NCBI RefSeq assembly: GCF_014109725.1
Contig: NZ_CP058554.1
Span: 1,550,001-1,614,000, forward strand
Source: Comamonas piscis
GTDB lineage: Bacteria > Pseudomonadota > Gammaproteobacteria > Burkholderiales > Burkholderiaceae_C
Reading direction: 5' to 3'
Length of the DNA: 64,000 nt
The translations under genes were made by a program, and so were the position numbers. The notes under the pieces were generated by a model, which worked only from the letters and a program-made list of their open reading frames with translations, ran no database searches and was not told where the DNA came from. Shown one piece after another: positions 17,809 to 25,645 of the stretch (position 1 is the stretch's first letter; every line of letters starts with the position of its first letter).

Positions 17809-19212
17809 ATGCTGCGCGTGACCATCCTCTCCGGCCTGGGCCACACGATTGTGGTGGTGCTGGCCCTCTTGGTCTACACCTTGGTGACCCGCGCCGGCCA
17901 CCAGCGCCGCCATCCCTCCTCAGCGATTGGCTGGGTGCTGGGCATGGTCACCTTTCCCTATCTTTTTCTGCCGCTGTTTCTGGTGTTTGGTCCGCGCAAG
18001 GCGGTGCGCCCACCGGCCCATGCGGTCATCCCCAACACCGGCCAGCGCCGCAGCAGCGTGCCCCAGCAGGTGCCGGCCTGGGCCGGCCAGCTGCTGGCCA
18101 GCATGGAGCTCGATGCCGCCCAGCCCAATGCCGAGGTGGTTTTTCACCAAGATGGCTTGCAGGCCTTGCAGCAGCTGCTGCGGCTGATCGAGCAAGCCCA
18201 GCGCAGCCTGGATGTCTGCACCTATGTGTTTGCCGATGATGTCGTAGGCCGCCAGATTGGCACGGCCTTGCAGCAGGCGGCGCAGCGCGGCGTCAAGGTG
18301 CGCTTGCTGCTCGATGGGGTGGGGTGCTGGCGCTTGCTGCCCTCGCGCTTGCGCCAGCTGCGGCGCTCTGGCGTGCTGGTACGCCGCTTCATGGTACCGA
18401 TGCTGCAGCCGATTCGGGGGGGCAGCAATCTGCGCAACCACCGCAAGCTGGCCGTGGCCGATGGCGTGCATGTCTGGAGCGGCGGGCGCAACTTAGCCGA
18501 TGAGTACTTTTTGCCCAGCAGCGCCGGGCACCCGGCCTGGGTCGACCTGAGCTTCAACGTGCAAGGGGCTTTGGCTGGAGTGGTGACGGCGCAGTTTGAA
18601 GCCGACTGGCGGGCTGCGAGGGGCCGGCGCCGGCCGATGTGGCTATCGCCCGCGATGGCGCTGGGTGGCGGCGACCAAGCATGGGCCCAGTGGTTGCCCA
18701 GCGGACCCGACCATGCCGATGACACCTTGCATGCGCTCTACCTGGCCAGCGCCTTCCATGCGCAGACCTCCATCACCCTGGTTAGCCCCTACTTTGTGCC
18801 CGACGATGCCTTGCTGGAGGCCTGGTGTCTGGCCTGCCGGCGCGGCGTGCGGCTGCGCATTGTGGTGCCCCAATGCTCCAACCACCGCCTGGCCGACTGG
18901 GCCCGCGAGCGCGCCCTGCGTGCGCTGGTGCTGGCAGGCGCCGAGGTGTTTTGCTCGCCACACATGGTGCATGCCAAGGTGGTGGTGGTGGACGAGAGCA
19001 TGGCCTTGTGCGGATCGGCCAACCTGGACGGGCGCAGCCTGTTCCTGAACTACGAGGCCATGACCGCCTTCTACAGCAAGCCCGAGATTGCCTGGCTGCA
19101 GCACTGGTGCGAGCAGCAGATGCAAGACAGCAGCAGCTATGCCTACCGCCGCCCCAGCTGGTGGCGCGATGTGGGCGAGGGGCTGGTGCGGGCGGTGGCT
19201 TTTCAGCTGTAA
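17809..19212 (+). CDS. Cardiolipin synthase (phospholipase D family)
   Basis: A 467-residue inner-membrane enzyme that makes cardiolipin from phosphatidylglycerol. Two N-terminal hydrophobic segments (about 9-26 and 36-60) precede two PLD catalytic HKD motifs: HRKLAVAD (H211) and HAKVVVVD (H388), the latter followed by CGSANLDGRSLFLNYE. The length fits the ClsA/ClsC family range. It starts 53 bases after arsC and ends just before the regulator operator at 19238. Confidence 0.9.
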   Translation: MLRVTILSGLGHTIVVVLALLVYTLVTRAGHQRRHPSSAIGWVLGMVTFPYLFLPLFLVFGPRKAVRPPAHAVIPNTGQRRSSVPQQVPAWAGQLLASMELDAAQPNAEVVFHQDGLQALQQLLRLIEQAQRSLDVCTYVFADDVVGRQIGTALQQAAQRGVKVRLLLDGVGCWRLLPSRLRQLRRSGVLVRRFMVPMLQPIRGGSNLRNHRKLAVADGVHVWSGGRNLADEYFLPSSAGHPAWVDLSFNVQGALAGVVTAQFEADWRAARGRRRPMWLSPAMALGGGDQAWAQWLPSGPDHADDTLHALYLASAFHAQTSITLVSPYFVPDDALLEAWCLACRRGVRLRIVVPQCSNHRLADWARERALRALVLAGAEVFCSPHMVHAKVVVVDESMALCGSANLDGRSLFLNYEAMTAFYSKPEIAWLQHWCEQQMQDSSSYAYRRPSWWRDVGEGLVRAVAFQL

Positions 19213-19237
19213 GAGCGCTCGTTAAGCGGGAATTGAC

Positions 19238-19273
19238 AAGTAAACCTGACATTTGCTAAAGTCAGGTTTACTT
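19238..19273. promoter_or_regulatory. Operator/promoter of the membrane protein-XRE pair
   Basis: A perfect 13-bp inverted repeat, AAGTAAACCTGAC (19238-19250) and GTCAGGTTTACTT (19261-19273), has a 10-bp spacer. TTGACA at 19233-19238 touches the left arm and a TAAAGT-like -10 lies in the spacer, so a bound repressor would cover the promoter. Autoregulation by the XRE protein at 19707 is the natural reading. Confidence 0.75.
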
Positions 19274-19296
19274 TACATCTGTATGCTCACGCCACC

Positions 19297-19707
19297 ATGC
19301 ACCACATCCTGTCTTCGCCGCCACCATCACATTTCATGCGCGCTTACCTCGTCCGCACTGCGGTATGGATGGGCATCTACTGTGCTATCCATTTGTTGGT
19401 GATTCTGGGCTGGTTCGATGCCGTCATCGGCACCCCCAGCGCCTGGCTGCTGGCTGTGGCGGTGGCAGTGCCGATTGCAGCGCAACTGCGTGCATCCCTG
19501 CTGTGGATCCAGGCGGCAGACGAGTACCAGCGCGCGCAGGCCATTCGCAGCGTCGTCATTGCCTGCGGCCTGGTGCTGATGCTCTGCAGCATCTGGGGTT
19601 TTGGCGAGAGCTATGCTGCAGCGCCCCATCTGCCTGCCTGGTTGGTGGTGCCGCTGTTCTGGCTGGTATGGGCTTTGGTGGGCTGCGCCATGCGGCTGCG
19701 CGGCTGA
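19297..19707 (+). CDS. Small integral membrane protein of an XRE-paired cassette
   Basis: A protein of up to 136 residues (123 if the second ATG at 19336 is used), with four predicted hydrophobic helices (starts near IYCAIHLLVILGW, WLLAVAVAVPIAAQL, VVIACGLVLMLCSIW, LVVPLFWLVWALVG). No catalytic motif is seen. The stop codon overlaps the ATG of the XRE regulator by one base, a tight coupling. Small membrane protein plus YozG-like regulator pairs of this kind are common in bacteria, mostly without known function. The 13-bp operator upstream suggests self-repression. Confidence 0.75.
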   Translation: MHHILSSPPPSHFMRAYLVRTAVWMGIYCAIHLLVILGWFDAVIGTPSAWLLAVAVAVPIAAQLRASLLWIQAADEYQRAQAIRSVVIACGLVLMLCSIWGFGESYAAAPHLPAWLVVPLFWLVWALVGCAMRLRG

Positions 19708-19916
19708 TGGACAACCATCTGCGCAGCCTGCGCGCCCAGGCCCAGTGGACGCAGGCCGATCTGGCGCAACGCCTTGGGGTATCGCGCCAGGCCGTGAATG
19801 CGCTGGAGACGGGCAAGCACGATCCTTCGCTCGATCTGGCCTACCGCATCAGCGTGGTGTTTGACTTACCGGTGGAGGCGATCTTTCGCAACCCGTATCG
19901 CGGCGAAACGGCCTGA
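19707..19916 (+). CDS. XRE-family transcriptional regulator, 69 residues
   Basis: A minimal Cro/C1-type helix-turn-helix protein. The HTH is in WTQADLAQRLGVSRQAVNALETGKHDPSLDLA (residues about 14-45), followed by the FDLPVEAIFRN tail characteristic of YozG/PF01381-type stand-alone regulators. The ATG at 19707 shares its A with the upstream TGA. The perfect palindrome 19238-19273 at the head of the operon is its likely target. The longer reading frame upstream is an out-of-frame shadow of the membrane protein. Confidence 0.85.
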   Translation: MDNHLRSLRAQAQWTQADLAQRLGVSRQAVNALETGKHDPSLDLAYRISVVFDLPVEAIFRNPYRGETA

Positions 19917-20173
19917 GCTTCCGTCGTCGGTGGCTCACGGCCATCACTGATGTGGATCAAGGCGCCGTGCCTTGCCGCAGATCATCAACATTGGCTGACA
20001 GGCTTTTGTTTGCAATATTTTTGCTTTGGTATGAAGCTAGATAGCCTCTGAATAGCAGAGTCTGTTAAAGCGGATGGGCCGCTGCCATCTGGCTGCCATT
20101 CTGGCGCCGGATACTGGCTGGTCAAGCCGCTTTCGCTTCGTTTGTCTTCAACGCATTGTTTGAAAGGTACACC

Positions 20174-20710
20174 ATGGCCAAATCTGACCGCAGCAGTAAA
20201 ACGGAACCCAAGACCCGCCGCAAAGCACCGCTGGCAACCCCCAGCGATCTGCATGCGGACGCGACCCAGGACATCAGCGCGGCGCTGAACGGCATCCTGG
20301 CCGATGTGTTTGCGCTCTACCTGAAAACCAAGAATTTCCACTGGCACATGAGCGGCCCGCACTTCCGTGACTACCACCTGCTGCTCGATGAACAAGCCGA
20401 CCAGCTGTACGCGATGACCGATGCCATCGCCGAACGCATCCGCAAAGTGGGTGGCACGACCCTGCGCTCGATTGGCCACATCGCCCGCTTGCAGCGCATC
20501 AGCGACAACGACGCTGACTATGTGGAGCCGCTGGATATGCTGGCCGAGCTGCGCGAGGACAACCAGCAGCTGGCCGCACGCCTGCGCGAGGCGCACAACG
20601 TCACCGATGAGCACCGTGATATTGCGTCTTCCAGCCTGTTGGAAAACTGGATTGACGAGACCGAGCGCCGCACCTGGTTCCTGTTTGAATCCAGCCGCAA
20701 CGCGGGCTGA
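20174..20710 (+). CDS. dps: Dps-family DNA-protecting ferritin-like protein
   Basis: A 178-residue four-helix-bundle protein with a Lys/Arg-rich N-terminal tail that can bind DNA. The Dps ferroxidase motif is visible as KTKNFHWHMSGPHFRDYHLLLDEQ (in two parts, about residues 52-75), with HIARL and DEHRDIASSSLLENW further on. It oxidises and stores iron and protects DNA under stress. ATG at 20174 follows GAAAGGT and is preferred over the TTG six codons upstream. CTGAT-GTGG-ATCAA at 19947-19960 differs from an FNR box by one base. An OxyR site was not identified. Confidence 0.9.
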   Translation: MAKSDRSSKTEPKTRRKAPLATPSDLHADATQDISAALNGILADVFALYLKTKNFHWHMSGPHFRDYHLLLDEQADQLYAMTDAIAERIRKVGGTTLRSIGHIARLQRISDNDADYVEPLDMLAELREDNQQLAARLREAHNVTDEHRDIASSSLLENWIDETERRTWFLFESSRNAG

Positions 20711-20717
20711 CCACCCA

Positions 20718-20757
20718 TAAAAAATGCTGCCCCTGGGCATTGCGCGCAGGGCAGCAT
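20718..20757 (-). terminator. Intrinsic terminator between dps and the convergent surface-protein gene
   Basis: A 9-bp stem, ATGCTGCCC (20724-20732) with GGGCAGCAT (20749-20757). On the minus strand it is followed by a run of T (plus-strand AAAAAA at 20719-20724), so it best serves the leftward gene at 20780. It may also stop dps transcripts. Confidence 0.75.
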
Positions 20758-20779
20758 CTGCATGTGGAGCTAGCGCCGT

Positions 20780-21418
20780 TTAACGCTGCTGACGGCGCTT
20801 GTGCAGCCAGGCCAGCGGGGCCAGCAGCAGCGACAGCAGCGCCAGACTCCAGGGGGCCATCATGGGCACGGCAGTTGTCGACGCCGGGGCCGCGACGGCG
20901 CGGCCGACGACTTGGCCGGAGGCGACCATGCGCAGGTTTCCAGGCAATGCCTCGCAGTCGATGTCCTGGCAAACGCCAGTGAATGCTTTGGTGCGCAGCG
21001 CAACAGCTTCTGGCTGACCTTCGGGTTCACCTTGTGGAGGGTTGATGGGGATGGTTCCCCCAGCATCTGTCATGGCGCTTGACAAGTCCAGGTACAACGC
21101 CTGTTTGCCCGTTAAGTCGCTGTTGTCTGCAGGCACAAAAACAATGTACTGCTCGGGGTCGGGAGGCACGGCAGAGCAGTTCGTGCCATTGCAGGTGGTG
21201 ACGAAGGTCGCTGCGGGGGTGCCTTCGGTGCCCGTGGTAGAAATATTGACACCGCTGATCGTCCCGGTGCTGGCGTCAAACACATAAGAGCCCGTAGCTC
21301 GTCCGCCATCGACAAACTGCACATTCGTCAGGGTCCACTGCACCGGCGCAGCATTCGCGGCCGAGGCAAAGCCTCCTACGGCCAGGGCCACGGCGCTGGC
21401 GCACAGCAATTTCTTCAT
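20780..21418 (-). CDS. Secreted protein with an IPTL-CTERM-like C-terminal sorting tail (1 of 5)
   Basis: A 212-residue protein with a Sec signal peptide (MKKLLCASAVALAVGGFASAANA, cut after ANA). The ectodomain has four cysteines in two short pairs (CNGTNC; CQDIDC). The C-terminal tail reads VPMMAPW, then a hydrophobic helix, then KRRQQR. The tail resembles the IPTLxxWG-CTERM signal known to be processed by exosortase XrtH-type enzymes, but the IPTL core is changed to VPMM. No catalytic domain is recognised. ATG at 21418 is preferred over 21460 because it opens a standard signal peptide. No exosortase gene is present in this window. Confidence 0.8.
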   Translation of the reverse strand: MKKLLCASAVALAVGGFASAANAAPVQWTLTNVQFVDGGRATGSYVFDASTGTISGVNISTTGTEGTPAATFVTTCNGTNCSAVPPDPEQYIVFVPADNSDLTGKQALYLDLSSAMTDAGGTIPINPPQGEPEGQPEAVALRTKAFTGVCQDIDCEALPGNLRMVASGQVVGRAVAAPASTTAVPMMAPWSLALLSLLLAPLAWLHKRRQQR

Positions 21419-21629
21419 CGCAATCTCCAAGTGTGTTGAATGCAAACAAATGTATCGCATTTCAAAGTATTGACTATCCCGTGTTCTGGGGATTTCATGT
21501 CCGTTGAAACTCTGTTAGGCGACTTTGTCAGACGCCACGCCTTTTTGCTGCAAGCTGCCTAGGAGCCGAAGCAAGGCGCAGGTAAATATTGCTACAGTCT
21601 GAACCTGCTCCTATTTTTGTGGTGGATAT

Positions 21630-21977
21630 ATGGATAACCAAGAGAAAGTAACAATTCACACGCCCTTCGCCATTTCGCCGCGCGGTGCCGAGGTTCTGGC
21701 CACCGGCTGGAGCGTGAAGAAGGAGTTCATGGGCGAGCCGGTGCATGACACCAATGGCCAAGAGATTGGCACCGTCGACGATGTGATTGTTGGCAAGGAA
21801 GACAGCCTCATCTTCGCGATTGTCGGAATTGGCGGTTTCATGGGGCTGGGCACCTATGACGTGGCCATCGAGTTCTCGCGCTTCAAGCTGGGCAAGTATG
21901 GCCTGCTGCTGCCTGACGCGAGCAAGGAGACCTTGCAAGGTCTGCCGCAGTTTGTGTATCCGAAGGCGACGACTTAA
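21630..21977 (+). CDS. PRC-barrel domain protein
   Basis: A 115-residue soluble protein consisting mainly of one PRC-barrel (about residues 25-95). The typical strand pattern shows in VLATGWSVKKEFMGEPVHD, GQEIGTVDDVIVG and IFAIVGIGGFMGLGTYDVAIEFSRFKL, each a separate segment. The fold occurs in RNA-processing factors, in photosynthetic reaction centres and as small stress-related stand-alone proteins like this one. The role here is unknown. A clean terminator follows at 22050. Confidence 0.85.
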   Translation: MDNQEKVTIHTPFAISPRGAEVLATGWSVKKEFMGEPVHDTNGQEIGTVDDVIVGKEDSLIFAIVGIGGFMGLGTYDVAIEFSRFKLGKYGLLLPDASKETLQGLPQFVYPKATT

Positions 21978-22049
21978 GTCGGCGGGTTGCAGGCGGCAGG
22001 TCGCTGTGAGCGGCTGATGGTTGCGCAGCGAATCTGGCGGTGCGGAAAT

Positions 22050-22091
22050 GCTCCGGTGCTTGGCATGGTCAAGACCGGAGCTTTCTTTTTC
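22050..22091 (+). terminator. Intrinsic terminator of the PRC-barrel gene
   Basis: Stem GCTCCGGT (22050-22057) with ACCGGAGC (22074-22081), a 16-base loop, then TTTCTTTTT. It ends the unit before the interspersed repeat copy B. Nothing else is seen between 21978 and 22118. Confidence 0.85.
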
Positions 22092-22118
22092 TGAGCCTTT
22101 GTGTCGCGGCGGTTTGTT

Positions 22119-22285
22119 CTAGGAATCCTCTGCAAAACTCCCTGCCGTGGTCTGAACGCGGACTCGGGCGATCCGCTGCGTTGTCTTCCTTGTCAATAGC
22201 TACGGCTCGACTGCAAAAGACGCCTTGCGGCTCATCCCGATCCGCATCCATCCCGCTGGGCGAGGGTTCTGCGGAGGATCCCTAG
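22119..22285. repeat. Interspersed inverted-end repeat, copy B (long form)
   Basis: A 167-bp copy flanked by CTAG at both ends. The termini CTAGGAATCCTCTGCA and TGCGGAGGATCCCTAG are 16-bp inverted repeats with two mismatches. Relative to copy A it is in the opposite orientation and has an extra internal block, including AAGGCGTCTTTTGCAGTCGA when read on the minus strand, also found in copy C. The stop codon of the thioester-like gene (TAG at 22282-22284) falls in its terminal CTAG. Confidence 0.75.
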
Positions 22286-23376
22286 CGCCTGCGTTGACGC
22301 ACGGTGCCGAACACGGCCAACAGCAAGCTGAGTGCTATTCCACCCCACAGACCCAGCCCGGGAACCGGCGTTGGTGTCTGCGGTACGACGCGGGTGGTAA
22401 CGGGTCCTGCCGGGGTGCTACACACTTCCAGCCCCGGCGTGGCACCGGTCTGCGCAGCGGGTATGACGCAGAAAAAGACATATTGGTTCAGGTCGCCGGG
22501 CTGCAGCACATAGCTCGGGGTTTGGCCCGCGCCACCGGTTGTTCCGCTGGCCACGATGCGGCCATCGCTGGCGCTGCTGATGCTGGGAAGTGGGCTGGTG
22601 ACAAACTGGTAGCTGGTGCCGCTGGGGTTTTCGGCATCGCCATTGTTGTCAGCATAGGTGTAGCTGCCAGTCACTGTCGAGCCAACCTGCGGTGTGCCTG
22701 TGATGGACGGCACGGCCACAGGGACGGTATTCGGTGGCGCACGTTCGATCAGGGCCGCCATGTTTTGGTAAGCCGGATCCTGGTTGCGAAAGAGATCGAT
22801 GGTGTAGGTGGTGGAGCGGTACGAGCTGCGCAGGCTAGGCAGATTCGCCTTCATGGCGGTGTACAAGGTGGTGTAAGCGCTGACAAAGGCTGCCTGATCG
22901 CTGCCTCCGTATTCAGTCACGTCCTCGGTGCTGGGGCGCGATATGCCCCCTGTGACATCGATGCTGGCGGCCGTTCCGTTGTAATCATTGCCAATCTCCC
23001 ACAGCGCATATTGCAGGGCACGCCGTTGCTCGACGCTACCCGTCTTGTAGTAGCTCAGGTAGTACTGATCCAGTACCCAGTGGATGGCCGCTTCGCCCGC
23101 TGCCCCAGCAGGCCCCTTGATAGCGCTGGCGCCAGCTGCGGTGTCGAACTGGGACGTGATGTCAAACGGAGGCCGGGCTCCGTGGTCGATGCAAAACATC
23201 AGTACTGGCAAATCGCTATACGCTGATCCGCTGGCGTCATACGTCAGGTCGGACGAGCGAAAGGAATAAACATCATCTCCGGCGTAGTTGGTGGTGCCGG
23301 TGATCAGTGCGGCGGCAGACAAGCCGGGCACCGCGATGGCAAGCGCTGCGGCAAGGGTCAGCAAGTGTTTTCGCAT
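22282..23376 (-). CDS. Secreted thioester-domain-like protein with IPTL-CTERM-like tail (2 of 5)
   Basis: A 364-residue surface protein with a signal peptide (residues 1-23). The first domain has MFCID (C62) and, 60 residues on, LQYALW (Q122, W126). These match the Cys and the hydrophobic-Q-x-A-hydrophobic-W motif that form an internal Cys-Gln thioester in Gram-positive TED adhesins. The second domain (about 225-330) is Ig-like (GTPQVGSTVTGSYTY). The C-terminus has TPVPGLGLWG, a hydrophobic helix and RQRRR. A covalent adhesin is one reading; a PEP-CTERM-type protein with only a similar motif is another. The stop codon lies in repeat copy B. ATG at 23376 opens the signal peptide. Confidence 0.78.
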   Translation of the reverse strand: MRKHLLTLAAALAIAVPGLSAAALITGTTNYAGDDVYSFRSSDLTYDASGSAYSDLPVLMFCIDHGARPPFDITSQFDTAAGASAIKGPAGAAGEAAIHWVLDQYYLSYYKTGSVEQRRALQYALWEIGNDYNGTAASIDVTGGISRPSTEDVTEYGGSDQAAFVSAYTTLYTAMKANLPSLRSSYRSTTYTIDLFRNQDPAYQNMAALIERAPPNTVPVAVPSITGTPQVGSTVTGSYTYADNNGDAENPSGTSYQFVTSPLPSISSASDGRIVASGTTGGAGQTPSYVLQPGDLNQYVFFCVIPAAQTGATPGLEVCSTPAGPVTTRVVPQTPTPVPGLGLWGGIALSLLLAVFGTVRQRRR

Positions 23377-23835
23377 CGTTCGTTCCATTCGATGTTATGA
23401 GGCACAAAGGCACCTTTGTTGAAATATCAACACCCTTCCCACCCGGTCGATATCCAGGGAAAAAACCGCGCATTTTCTAAATTCATCGAAATGAATGCGC
23501 TTGTTTCTATCGCCTTAAATAAAAACTATGAATTTGAACGACCGATAAAATCAAATGATGGCTGTCGTTCACCGAAGCTATGGGTGCAGGCGTCTTGAGG
23601 CTGGTGAAACTGTACAGCGCAACCCTGTAGGGGCATTTTTGCTTTTCTTCCGAATTATTTGCTTTTATGCCATTTCAAGACTAAAGCAGGTTCCAGTTGA
23701 ATATTATTTAAATTGTTTAACTGGCGGGCAGAAGTCAGAATTTGGTTGAATAAACCCAAACAATGAACCATCCTCAACCAATATATGCATGCTCGCCTCG
23801 AGCGACGGATATTATTTTGTCCGCGCACCCATGAA
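23377..23835. other. AT-rich intergenic region, no gene seen
   Basis: This 460-base region upstream of the thioester-like gene is clearly less GC-rich than its surroundings. The short ORFs in it have no recognisable content. An AAATTCAT/ATGAAT-type hairpin lies near 23478-23495. It probably contains the promoter of the leftward gene at 23376; I cannot place it firmly. Confidence 0.5.
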
Positions 23836-23874
23836 CAAGGCCTCTGCGCGACGCAGAGCGCCACAGAGGCCTTG
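23836..23874 (-). terminator. Hairpin terminator candidate after the propeller-like gene
   Basis: A perfect 11-bp inverted repeat, CAAGGCCTCTG (23836-23846) and CAGAGGCCTTG (23864-23874), lies 17 bases beyond the minus-strand stop at 23892. It lacks a strong T run, so termination strength is uncertain. Confidence 0.55.
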
Positions 23875-23891
23875 AGCACTGGTCAGGGCGT

Positions 23892-24809
23892 TTAATGCGT
23901 TCGGTTTCTCAGGCGTGCCGCACCGATGCCGAGCAAACCTGCCAGCGCCAGCAGCATCCAGGGCGAATCAAGAGGAACGGGGGTTGCCGGAGGCGTCACC
24001 ACCGGGGGCACGGTGACAGCGACTGCGGCATTTGGGCAACTGGCGCCATCATTGCTGCTCGATGAGGGGGCCGCCGATAGGCGGGTGCGCTGGCCGGTGG
24101 TCAGGTTGATCTGGAAGAAACCACTGCCATTATTGGCAACGCCAAACAAGCCGTTGGTGCCCGAAAACTGAGCGCCGAGTACACCGCCCGTGGTATCGGG
24201 CGACCCCAAGGCAGTGGTGCTGCCGGTGCTCACATCGATCGCGTAGAGTTGGCCATTGTCTGCGGTGGAATACAGCAAGCCGCCTGTCCAGCCCATGTCC
24301 GAGGTCTGGAACGATGCGCTCAGGTTGATGACGGTGGCGGTGGGTGGGCTGGCCAGTACATCAATGGCATAGATGGCATTGTTGTTGCCAAAGGCCTTGA
24401 CGTAGTAAACGCCCGCGCTGCTGAAAGCGCCACTGTTGTAGGCCACGTTGGGGAGATTGGCAATGGTACCCAGCGACGTGGTGGCCCCGTTCTCTGCAAT
24501 CTGGAACAACTCGTTGTTCACCACCCCATACAGCTGGTTGTTGCCGGGGTTGTAGCCCGTTGCGTTGTAGTTGTTGGGGGAGGTGCCTTGCGAGACAAAG
24601 GCGACCGGGATCACCGCGGGGCTGATGAACAGCTCCATGGTCGCTGGGTTCAGACCGGTACCTTGCGACACATACAGGCTGCCATCACAGCTCAGGGCCG
24701 ATGCGGACAAAGACGCCCCCATGCCCAAAGTGGCAACGACCAGCGACACCATGGTTCGAGCCAAGCGGCGCTTTGGCGACTTGCCCACTGCAAACGATTT
24801 TGGACCCAT
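23892..24809 (-). CDS. Secreted beta-propeller-like protein with IPTL-CTERM-like tail (3 of 5)
   Basis: A 305-residue protein with a signal peptide after a basic start (MGPKSFAVGKSPKRRLART, cleavage near SASA at about residue 38). The ectodomain repeats Asn/Gly-rich strands with LYGV, IYAIDV, LYAIDVSTGSTTAL and FFQINLTTGQRTRL, as in DUF6923/propeller-like proteins that report a variable over blades. The C-terminus is PVPLDSPW, a hydrophobic helix and RLRNRTH. ATG at 24809 has a GAAGGGGG ribosome site; the TTG six codons upstream is less likely. The ligand is unknown. Confidence 0.75.
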   Translation of the reverse strand: MGPKSFAVGKSPKRRLARTMVSLVVATLGMGASLSASALSCDGSLYVSQGTGLNPATMELFISPAVIPVAFVSQGTSPNNYNATGYNPGNNQLYGVVNNELFQIAENGATTSLGTIANLPNVAYNSGAFSSAGVYYVKAFGNNNAIYAIDVLASPPTATVINLSASFQTSDMGWTGGLLYSTADNGQLYAIDVSTGSTTALGSPDTTGGVLGAQFSGTNGLFGVANNGSGFFQINLTTGQRTRLSAAPSSSSNDGASCPNAAVAVTVPPVVTPPATPVPLDSPWMLLALAGLLGIGAARLRNRTH

Positions 24810-25299
24810 ATCACACACCCCCTTCAAAGGAATAAACGAAAAATTTGCACCACCTGCAATCCATTGGCAGCGTTAACGCATCCAGGTCTACAAGGGCTTT
24901 ATCCATCGCACCAGCCTTTAGCCATTCAGCATCTGGAGCGTGGGCGCTGAAGCACCTTTATCGTTAATTGGAATGTGGCCTGCGTTGGCTGAAAAAATAT
25001 GCTTATCTATCAGTGAGAGCTGTTGGCGGCAGATCATCTATGCATCATGTGTTGTGAATAAAACCAGCATGGCTTAGACGAAAGGGCGTTTGTGAGTGCC
25101 AGTTCATTTTTTGTTTAATGGCTTATTTTTGCATTTTTTAAAATCAAAATGGGGATTATATTGTTGTTTTTGAAATGTTAAATAAATAGGCCTATTTGTT
25201 AAATTAACTGAAAAACAAAATACTTTTCAGAATATCAAATAGGCGCATGAGGAAATGAGGGTAAGCGATATGAAAACCCAATAAAACCTGGTTTACGCA
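24810..25299. other. AT-rich intergenic region, no gene seen
   Basis: About 490 bases that become very AT-rich between 25090 and 25260. They precede the leftward propeller-like gene and must contain its promoter. I see no RNA gene, conserved hairpin or plausible ORF. Confidence 0.5.
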
Positions 25300-25470
25300 A
25301 GGAATGTTTTGCAAAACGCTCGCCTAGCGAGATGAAAGTGGAGGTGGATGGGGGTGAGGTGCAAGGCGTCTTTTGCAGTCGAGCCGTAGACTAATCACAA
25401 GGATGACAACGCAGCGGATCGCCCAAGCCCGCGTTCAGACCGCGGCAGGGAGTTTTACAGAGGGCCCGTA
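25300..25470. repeat. Interspersed inverted-end repeat, copy C (long form)
   Basis: A copy of about 170 bp in the same orientation as copy A. The left end is AGGAATGTTTTGCA, the core includes AAGGCGTCTTTTGCAGTCGA and GCGGATCGCCC, and the right end is GGGAGTTTTACAGAGGGCCC. The ORF around 25391-25582 is an artefact of this repeat. The remaining bases to 25645 contain nothing I recognise. Confidence 0.72.
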
Positions 25471-25645
25471 GCAGTAGATAACTGGGAGGTCGTTGAGGAA
25501 CGTAGCTTCTATCAGAAACGGAATCTGAAAAGCGCCTGAAGAAGGCGTGCAGATGTTGCCTTAATCTGAACGTTGGCGCCAAGTGCCAATGCCGCTGAGC
25601 ACCCTCAAGGCCGAGCGCTACCCACTGACCCGCCTCAGCGCGTGA

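Noticed and set aside
19947..19960. CTGAT-N4-ATCAA upstream of dps as an FNR box
   Set aside because: One mismatch to consensus and more than 200 bases from the start; too weak for a feature.
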